Shown: piece after piece, positions 44,351 to 50,400 of the stretch
How positions within the stretch are numbered: position 1 is the first letter of the stretch
Layout: every line of letters starts with the position of its first letter
Assembly: GCA_009924135.1 (NCBI GenBank)
Contig: RFSE01000018.1
Coordinates: 1 to 50,400 of the forward strand
Direction of reading: 5' to 3'
Length of the DNA: 50,400 nt
Source of the DNA: Pseudomonadota bacterium
GTDB taxonomy: Bacteria > Verrucomicrobiota > Verrucomicrobiia > Limisphaerales > SXTU01
Translations under genes and position numbers: made by a program
Notes under the pieces: generated by a model
Databases searched by the model: none
The model's input: only the letters and a program-made list of their open reading frames with translations
Told to the model about the DNA's origin: nothing

Positions 44351-44546
44351 ACGCGTTGCGTAGGGTCGGCAATAACCTAATCGCCTTGGGCTGGTTTGCA
44401 AAGGGTTTTCCTTCAGGCGAGGCGACCCAAAGCCACCGGCAAGACCGACCAATCAAGGCACGCCTGCTCAGCCGCCGCCAAATTCCAAAGGCACAACTCC
44501 CTGGTTGCTCCCGGCCGGACTTCTGCTCTAATCACCCCCACGCATT

Positions 44547-47168
44547 ATGAATCGACTGCTCCATTCCGCCGCCCTTGCCCTATTGATCGGCCTTTGGCCC
44601 GCTTCCGCCCAGGACGCCAAGCCCGCGAAGAAGGCGGCCAAAAAGGCCGCTCCCGCAGCCAATGCCGGCGTGGCCATCAACGAAAACAAGGCCACCCCCC
44701 TCACCCGCATCAAGGTGATGAAGGATTTCAAGGTCGAGTTGCTCCACTCGGTGCCCGCCGGCGAGCAGGGGTCCTGGGTCAACCTGTGCACCGATGGCAA
44801 GGGCCGCATCATCGCCAGCGACCAGTATGGCGGGCTGTTCCGGTTCGCGCCGCCCGCCCCCGGCCAACCGCTGAACCCGGCCACCATTGAGAAGATTCCC
44901 GCCCCCATCCGGGCAGCCAACGGCCTGCTGTGGATGAACAACGGCCTTTATGTCGCCGTAAACGACTACGAGAACAAGATCCCCAGCGGCCTCTACCGCG
45001 TCACCTCCTCCAAGGACGATGACATGCTCGACAAGGTGGAACTGCTCCGCGAGATGAACGCACGCGGCGATCACGGCGTCCACGCGATCCTGCCCGCGCC
45101 CGACGGCAAATCTCTCTTCCTCATCACGGGTAACGGCACCAAGCCCACCGCGTTCGCCTCCTCGAAAGTCCCCCTGGTCTGGGGTGAAGACCACGTCCTC
45201 CCGCGCATGCCGGATGGGCGCGGTTTCATGCGTGATGTACTCGGACCCGGCGGCATCATTTACCGCGTGTCCTTGGATGGCAAAAGCTTCGAGCCTTACT
45301 CCTCCGGTTATCGGAACATCTTTGACGCCGCCATCAACCATGACGGCGAGCTGTTCACCTATGACGCCGACATGGAATACGATTTCAACACCCCGTGGTA
45401 CCGCCCCACGCGCGTGTGCCTCGTCACCAGCGGCTCGGAATACGGCTGGCGCAACGGCGCCGGCAAACGCCCCGAATGGTATCCGGACAACCTCGGCCCG
45501 GTGCTCAACATCGGCCCTGGCTCACCGACGGGCATGACCTTCGGTTACGGCGCGAAGTTCCCGGCGAAATATCAGGAGGCCATGTTCTGTCTGGACTGGA
45601 GCTGGGGCAAACTTTATGCCGTCCATTTGAAGGCCGAGGGTTCCGGCTACACCGCCACGAAGGAGGAGTTTCTTTCCGGCGCGCCCATGCCGCTCACCGA
45701 CGCCATCATCCATCCGAAAGACGGCGCGATGTACTTCGCCATCGGCGGACGCAAGGTGCAATCCGGCCTCTACCGCGTGACCTACACCGGTTCGGAGTCC
45801 ACTGCCCCCGCGAAGCCCGCGACCGACGCCGTTGCCGCCAAGGCCCGGGCCCTCCGGCACTCGCTCGAAGCCTTCCACGGCCATGCTGACCCGCAGGCGG
45901 TCGCCGCCGCCTGGCCGCACCTGATTAGCAATGACCGCTACCTCCGCTGGGCCGCCCGCACCGCGCTGGAGTGGCAGCCTGCCGCGACCTGGGCTGACAA
46001 GGCCTTGTCCGAGAAGGATGGTGGCAAACAGGTCGAAGCCCTGCTCGCCCTCGCCCGCATCACCGGCATCGACCCGCAGCATCGCAAACCCACCGACCCA
46101 CCCGTGGACACCGCGATGGGCGCGAAGCTTCTGGCGGCGCTGGAAAAGATCGATTGGAAGTCGTTGAATCATGACCAACGGCTCGGCCTGGTGCGCACCG
46201 TCGAAATTTGCCTGGTGCGCTTCGGCCAGCCGGATGAGGCGATCCGCCAAAAGCTCATCGCCAAGCTGGACCCGCTGTTCCCCGCCGAGGATTTCCAACT
46301 GAACTGGGTCCTGTGCGAGACACTCGTCGCCCTCCAGTCGCCGAACATTGCCGCCAAGGGCATGGCCGCGCTGAAGAACGCCCCCGGCCAGGAAGAGCAG
46401 ATGGAATACGCGCGCTCGCTGCGCATGCTCAAGACCGGCTGGACCACCGCACTGCGCACCGAGCAGTTCAACTGGTTCCTGCGCGCCGCGAACTACCGCG
46501 GCGGGGCGAGCTTCGAGAAGTTCATCGAGTTCATCCGCACGGGCGCCGAGGAGAGCCTGAGCGCCAGTGAAAAGACTGCCCTGGCCGAACTGCTCGCCAA
46601 AAAGCCCGTGAAGAAATCGCCGCTGGAAGCCCTCGCCGAGGCCTTCGCCGGCCGCACGCAGGTGAAGGAATGGAAGCTGGACGAACTCGCCGCCGCCGCC
46701 GAGAAGAGCGGCCTGAAAGGCCGCAACTACGCCAACGGCCGCAAGATGTTCGGGGCCACCGCGTGCTTCGCCTGCCATCGTTTCGGCAACGAGGGCGGCA
46801 TGACCGGCCCCGACCTCACCACCGCCGGGGCCCGTTACAGCCCGCGCGATTTCATCGATCAGATCATCAACCCAAGCAAGGAGATCAACGAACAGTTCGT
46901 CCCCGTGGTGCTCACCAAGACCGACGGCGAGACCGTCACCGGCATCATTGTGAATCTGGGCGGCGACAGCGTGCAGGTGAACACCGACCTCACCGATCCG
47001 AACCAGCGCATCAGTGTGGACCGCAAGCAGGTCGTGAAGATGGAGCCGTCCAAGGTTTCCCCGATGCCCGAAGGCCTGCTCAACATGCTCAAGGAGGACG
47101 AGATCCTCGACCTTGTGGCCTACGTCCTGAGCGGCGGCGACGCGAAGCACGCGATGTTTGCCAAATAG
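44547..47168 (+). CDS. PVC-type heme-binding dehydrogenase-like protein
   Basis: An 873-residue exported protein. A signal peptide (MNRLLHSAALALLIGLWPASA) is followed by a Lys/Ala-rich spacer (KPAKKAAKKAAPAA). A beta-propeller resembling quinoprotein-type dehydrogenases follows (about 60-430: NLCTDGKGRIIASDQYGGLF, HGVHAILPAPDGKSLFLITG, FTYDADMEYDFNTPWYRPTR, TGMTFGYGAKFPAKY). An alpha-helical region (about 430-715) precedes a c-type heme site (C740-FA-C743-H744) with FIDQIINPSKEINEQ and a final EGLLNMLKEDEILDLVAYVL. Family members are thought to oxidise sugars or sugar alcohols in the periplasm. It lacks the ThuA domains of the large relative at 14.8 kb. Confidence 0.85.
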   Translation: MNRLLHSAALALLIGLWPASAQDAKPAKKAAKKAAPAANAGVAINENKATPLTRIKVMKDFKVELLHSVPAGEQGSWVNLCTDGKGRIIASDQYGGLFRFAPPAPGQPLNPATIEKIPAPIRAANGLLWMNNGLYVAVNDYENKIPSGLYRVTSSKDDDMLDKVELLREMNARGDHGVHAILPAPDGKSLFLITGNGTKPTAFASSKVPLVWGEDHVLPRMPDGRGFMRDVLGPGGIIYRVSLDGKSFEPYSSGYRNIFDAAINHDGELFTYDADMEYDFNTPWYRPTRVCLVTSGSEYGWRNGAGKRPEWYPDNLGPVLNIGPGSPTGMTFGYGAKFPAKYQEAMFCLDWSWGKLYAVHLKAEGSGYTATKEEFLSGAPMPLTDAIIHPKDGAMYFAIGGRKVQSGLYRVTYTGSESTAPAKPATDAVAAKARALRHSLEAFHGHADPQAVAAAWPHLISNDRYLRWAARTALEWQPAATWADKALSEKDGGKQVEALLALARITGIDPQHRKPTDPPVDTAMGAKLLAALEKIDWKSLNHDQRLGLVRTVEICLVRFGQPDEAIRQKLIAKLDPLFPAEDFQLNWVLCETLVALQSPNIAAKGMAALKNAPGQEEQMEYARSLRMLKTGWTTALRTEQFNWFLRAANYRGGASFEKFIEFIRTGAEESLSASEKTALAELLAKKPVKKSPLEALAEAFAGRTQVKEWKLDELAAAAEKSGLKGRNYANGRKMFGATACFACHRFGNEGGMTGPDLTTAGARYSPRDFIDQIINPSKEINEQFVPVVLTKTDGETVTGIIVNLGGDSVQVNTDLTDPNQRISVDRKQVVKMEPSKVSPMPEGLLNMLKEDEILDLVAYVLSGGDAKHAMFAK

Positions 47169-47570
47169 CGTCTCACTCAAGCCAGTTACGCCGTGCAGTA
47201 GATTGCCGTGCGGCTTGGTGGAGGCGGCGGAACCGGCTCGGGTAGCACCCGAGTCCCGCAGGTCGTTTCCGGCGTCCCACCGAAGACACGGGGTCGGGTT
47301 GTTGGAGACGTTCGGCTGCACCGGTTGTGCTGTGGCACCACGGTTCAATAACTGCGGGTTTGTAGGCCGGGTCCCCTGCCCCGGGCGTTCGTCCGGTTCA
47401 ATTACCGCGCGTTGGGGCCATGAACCAGATCGCAGCCCTCCGGGCCGCAACGGCATCTTGCGCAGTGGAACTTACAGTGTCCCAGCAGAGGCCTGTAGCG
47501 GCCAGCTACCTCGCCTACCTCCACCAAGTCCCACCTCAAGTATTTTCCCGCATGGCCGATAGCCCATGCG
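47169..47570. repeat. Intergenic region with repeat traces and a hairpin
   Basis: No gene is seen. A hairpin CTCGGGT/ACCCGAG (47237-47253, loop AGC) lies 68 bases past the heme protein gene; it has no T-tract. Around 47359-47390 is GCCGGGTCCCCTGCCCCGGG, related to the segment at 7725-7755. The rest up to the HDOD gene has no recognisable motif. Confidence 0.6.
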
Positions 47571-48488
47571 ATGATTGCAATATCGGATGATTTGGTTGCT
47601 AAATATGAGCATCAGTTGACCCGGAACATCAGTTCCGAGGAACTGACGATGTTCGCCGCCCAACTGCCGGCGCTCCCGCATACCGCCGCCAAGTTGCTGA
47701 AGCTGGTGGATGATCCCAACAGTGATGCCGATGAAATCACGGCGGCCATCTCCACTGATGCTGCCATCGCCAGCTCTATTCTCAAGGTGGCGAACTCCAC
47801 ATCGTTTGCCCAGCACCGTCGGGTGCTGACCATTCCGCATGCCCTCTCGTTGGTCGGGCGCCGCAGCCTCAAGAGCGTGGTTGTGGCTCATTTGATTTCC
47901 GGTCTGAACCGGCAGCCAACGCCCACCGACTTGATGGTGCGCGACCATGCCGTCGCCACCGCCCTGCTGGTGCGCGGTCTGGCCCAGCGGCTGGGCCGGC
48001 GCGACGCTGAGGATTTGTTTCTCTATGGCATGCTGCACCGGCTGGGACAGTTCATCCTGCTCTCCAACTCCCGGACCCGTTCCATGTTTCCGGCCGTGCT
48101 CCGCAGGATTCGCGAACAGCACGAGGACTACGTCACGGCCGAGTGGGAGGAGATCGGCTTCGCCCATCCGACCATCGGCGGACTGGTGGCCCACCGGTGG
48201 AACTTCCCGCCGGAACTTTCCGAGGTCATGCTGCGACAGGAAACCTCCTTTGAGATCGTGGAAAATGACACTGATTTCAAAACCGGCCTGGTGAAGTTTG
48301 CCTCGCTTGCCGCGCACGTGGCCGGCATCGGCACTCCGGACGGCTATCCAGACCAGCGCCCTTTGCTGCTTCGGTTGGGCATCAAACTCGAATTGCTTGG
48401 CCCCAAACCCGAGGCGGAGCTGGCCATGCTGATCGAAGAGTTGCAGACCATTTTCAAACAGGAAGCCGCGCTCTGGTCACCCGGCTAA
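47571..48488 (+). CDS. HDOD-domain protein
   Basis: A 305-residue protein with an HDOD domain (about residues 20-235), a relative of the HD phosphohydrolase fold found in bacterial signalling. Recognisable stretches are LPALPHTAAKLLKLVDDPNS, ISTDAAIASSILKVANSTSF, ALSLVGRRSLKSVVVAHLI and AEDLFLYGMLHRLGQFILL. The classical HD metal-binding residues are partly absent (LHRLGQ where HD domains often have HDIG), so it is more likely regulatory than catalytic. It has no fused GGDEF or receiver domain. It stands alone, 195 bases before the cardiolipin synthase gene. Confidence 0.85.
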   Translation: MIAISDDLVAKYEHQLTRNISSEELTMFAAQLPALPHTAAKLLKLVDDPNSDADEITAAISTDAAIASSILKVANSTSFAQHRRVLTIPHALSLVGRRSLKSVVVAHLISGLNRQPTPTDLMVRDHAVATALLVRGLAQRLGRRDAEDLFLYGMLHRLGQFILLSNSRTRSMFPAVLRRIREQHEDYVTAEWEEIGFAHPTIGGLVAHRWNFPPELSEVMLRQETSFEIVENDTDFKTGLVKFASLAAHVAGIGTPDGYPDQRPLLLRLGIKLELLGPKPEAELAMLIEELQTIFKQEAALWSPG

Positions 48489-48683
48489 ACGGTCGGATAC
48501 CGCTCGCACACGGTTGTTCAAGCAAGTGGCCGTAGCGCAGGCGTCCCCCAAACTGTAAGGCGGTTCTTCTTGAAAACTAAGGGGGGAAATTCAAAGCCGC
48601 GCTTCCTCCCCCTGCTGGACGGCTGATGCCCGCCCACAGGATTTCCGCATCGCGACTGCGGCGGTTTTCGTTAATGGTGAGCC

Positions 48684-50123
48684 ATGTGGCTTGAACAACT
48701 GACCCGGCTTTGGGGCGCGCACCTGGCGCTGATCCATGGGCTGGGCTTGCTGCATGCGGTCCATGCGGTCCTGAAGGTGCGCAGTCCTCAGGGAGCCATT
48801 GGCTGGGCCTTGGCACTCGTTTCCTTCCCGTACGCCGCCGTCCCGCTCTACTGGGTCTTCGGCCGGTCGAAATTCATTGGTTACCGCCATGCCCGGCCGG
48901 AACTGGACACCCCGCTCGACCGTGTGGCGGCCGCAGCGTTCGCGGCGTTAACCCCCCTGCGGACAAACCTCTCGCCCGAAACCCCGCTGACCCTGCTGCG
49001 TCATACACTCACGCTCTTTCCGGCCACCCGGGGCAACGATGTCGCGCTGCTCCGCGACGGGGCGGAGACGTTCCCTTCGCTCTACCATGCAATCGAACAG
49101 GCCGGGCAGTACCTGCTGGTGCAATTCTTCATCGTGCGCGACGACCGTATCGGGCGTGAATTTGTCCAACGCCTCGCCACCAAGGCCCGGGCCGGCGTGC
49201 GAGTTTACTTCCTATTCGATGAGGTGGGTTGCCACGCATTGCCGCGTACTTTCTTCGACGAACTGCGCGCCGCGGGAGCCCGCGTGGAACCGTTCCGTAC
49301 TACCCGTGGTCGCGGCAACCGCTTTCAAATCAACTTCCGGAACCACCGCAAACTGCTCATCGCCGACGGCCGGCTGGCCTTGACGGGCGGATTGAACGTA
49401 GGCGTGGAATACAATGGCGAGATGGCGCGTTTCGGTCCGTGGCGGGATACGCATGTGCGAGTGAATGGGCCGGCGGTACAGGCGTTGCAAATGCCCTTCG
49501 TTGAGGACTGGCATTGGGCCACGGGCGAAGTGCTTGAGCTCAACTGGCAGCCGGCCCTCGCCGCCACACCTGGCATGACGGTGCAGGTGCTGGCCACCGG
49601 ACCGGCGGATGATCTGGATATTTGCGCGCTCGCGTTTCTGCGGCTCATCAACTCCGCCCGCCAACGGCTCTGGCTGGCCAGTCCCTATTTTGTGCCGGAC
49701 CCCGCCGTGCTGGCCGCGCTGCAACTGGCCGCCTTGCGCGGAGTCGAGGTGCGCTTGATGCTGCCTGATCGTCCTGATCACTGGCTGCCGTATCTCTCTT
49801 CGTTCAGCTACTACGACGCGCTGGCCCAGGCGGGCATTGAGGTATACCGCTACACGGCCGGCTTTCTCCACCAAAAGGTGGCCCTGGTGGATGACGAACT
49901 GGCCAGCGTCGGCTCGATCAACGTGGACTACCGCTCGTTTCACCTGAACTTCGAGCTGGCACTGCTGGTCGCCGACACCGACTTTACACGCAACGTCGCG
50001 GTGATGTTGGAAGCTGACTTCGCCCGGTGCCGTCGCGTGGAACTGGCCACTGAATATGCGCGACAACCCTGGTGGTTCAAAGCCGCCGTGCGGGTGGCAC
50101 GGCTCCTTTCCCCGGTGCAATAA
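48684..50123 (+). CDS. cls: Cardiolipin synthase (phospholipase D type)
   Basis: A 479-residue membrane enzyme that condenses two phosphatidylglycerol molecules to cardiolipin. Two N-terminal membrane segments (about residues 8-28 and 38-60; PQGAIGWALALVSFPYAAVPLYWVFG) are followed by two phospholipase D HKD motifs: NHRKLLIADGRLALTGG (first His near residue 220) and LHQKVALVDDELASVGS (near 396). The linking region with FDEVGCHALPR and the closing NVDYRSFHLNFE are typical. Length is standard. Which of ClsA, ClsB and ClsC it matches best was not determined; the two membrane helices favour the ClsA type. Confidence 0.93.
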   Translation: MWLEQLTRLWGAHLALIHGLGLLHAVHAVLKVRSPQGAIGWALALVSFPYAAVPLYWVFGRSKFIGYRHARPELDTPLDRVAAAAFAALTPLRTNLSPETPLTLLRHTLTLFPATRGNDVALLRDGAETFPSLYHAIEQAGQYLLVQFFIVRDDRIGREFVQRLATKARAGVRVYFLFDEVGCHALPRTFFDELRAAGARVEPFRTTRGRGNRFQINFRNHRKLLIADGRLALTGGLNVGVEYNGEMARFGPWRDTHVRVNGPAVQALQMPFVEDWHWATGEVLELNWQPALAATPGMTVQVLATGPADDLDICALAFLRLINSARQRLWLASPYFVPDPAVLAALQLAALRGVEVRLMLPDRPDHWLPYLSSFSYYDALAQAGIEVYRYTAGFLHQKVALVDDELASVGSINVDYRSFHLNFELALLVADTDFTRNVAVMLEADFARCRRVELATEYARQPWWFKAAVRVARLLSPVQ

Positions 50124-50141
50124 CCGACCGGACGGAGGAAA

Positions 50142-50384
50142 TCAAAAATCGCCGCCGCCGGAGTCGCCGCCGGAATCTCCACCACCGGAGTCGCCACCCC
50201 CCGAGCTGTCGGAAAAGTCACCACCGGAACCGGAGAAATCTGAATCCCTGCCGGAGAAACCGCCTTCGTTGCCGCCTTGACTGTCCTGGTTGGAGCCCCA
50301 AGCGGAGCCGTGGCTGCCCGAGAACTGGTCGTAGAGCCACATGCCGGCTGCCGCCCCAAACATGCCACCCAGCAACGAACTCAT
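50142..50384 (-). CDS. Small Gly/Ser/Asp-rich protein
   Basis: An 80-residue protein with one hydrophobic segment near the start (MSSLLGGMFGAAAGMWLYDQF) and a low-complexity tail of G, S and D (SDFSGSGGDFSDSSGGGDSG, then GGDSGGDSGGGDF). The tail ends 19 bases from the cls stop, convergent. Gly/Ser-rich acidic C-termini of this kind occur in membrane-attached proteins of several phyla; no family is assigned. It may be a real small membrane protein, though low-complexity composition makes the frame less certain. The complete start lies inside the window. Confidence 0.5.
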   Translation of the reverse strand: MSSLLGGMFGAAAGMWLYDQFSGSHGSAWGSNQDSQGGNEGGFSGRDSDFSGSGGDFSDSSGGGDSGGGDSGGDSGGGDF

Positions 50385-50400
50385 GAATCCGCCTCCACTC

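Noticed and set aside
45522..47456. 644-codon open frame antisense to the heme-binding protein gene
   Set aside because: It overlaps a convincingly coding sense gene and shows no recognisable motif.

Overview
The window looks like chromosomal DNA from a GC-rich member of the Verrucomicrobia, most likely the Pedosphaera/Limisphaerales branch (subdivision 3). I infer this from gene content: six pseudopilin genes of the H-X9-DG type, a DUF1501 protein with a Tat-like signal, several secreted DUF1080 (3-keto-disaccharide hydrolase-like) proteins, and two very large secreted heme-binding dehydrogenase/HEAT/ThuA proteins of the kind expanded in Planctomycetes and Verrucomicrobia. No rRNA, tRNA, phage, insertion sequence or CRISPR array was recognised.

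Layout. 1-11.4 kb: HMA-domain protein, DJ-1/PfpI protein, biotin synthase, a lone PotD-like binding protein, a leftward cluster (two DUF1080 proteins, Bax-inhibitor-like membrane protein, transglutaminase-like membrane protein), a pseudopilin, a lipoprotein MsrB, a GspC-like protein and a PLP aminotransferase. 11.7-22.7 kb: topoisomerase III, a 1734-residue ThuA/dehydrogenase/HEAT/cytochrome/ThuA protein, a LamG-like secreted protein and a DUF1570 peptidase-like protein. 22.9-30.5 kb: a MoaD-like and BNR-repeat gene pair, SufT, a DUF1501 protein, a leucine-rich-repeat-like protein, and acetolactate synthase ilvB behind a classical attenuator. 30.5-40.6 kb: a pseudopilin, a pentapeptide-repeat membrane protein interrupted by an amber codon, a stand-alone receiver, uvrB, a three-gene run ending in a GT9 glycosyltransferase, and miaB. 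40.6-50.4 kb: a tandem array of four related pseudopilin genes (one broken), a second PVC-type heme protein, an HDOD protein, cardiolipin synthase and a small Gly/Ser/Asp-rich protein.

The two strongest points are these. First, the ilvB leader: a 25-residue peptide with Leu-Leu and four consecutive Val codons, a terminator hairpin with a U-tract, and a competing antiterminator can all be read directly. Second, the gaps between genes are crowded with at least eight unrelated families of short inverted-repeat elements. Two of these families also lie in frame inside housekeeping genes (uvrB and miaB), and one supplies the stop codon of a third gene, so some of these elements appear to be mobile or expanding and tolerated as protein insertions.

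Functionally the window mixes housekeeping genes (biotin, branched-chain amino acids, Fe-S assembly, repair, tRNA modification, phospholipid synthesis) with an envelope and secretion programme typical of polysaccharide-degrading Verrucomicrobia. Apart from the short gene runs noted, the genes do not form a single pathway.
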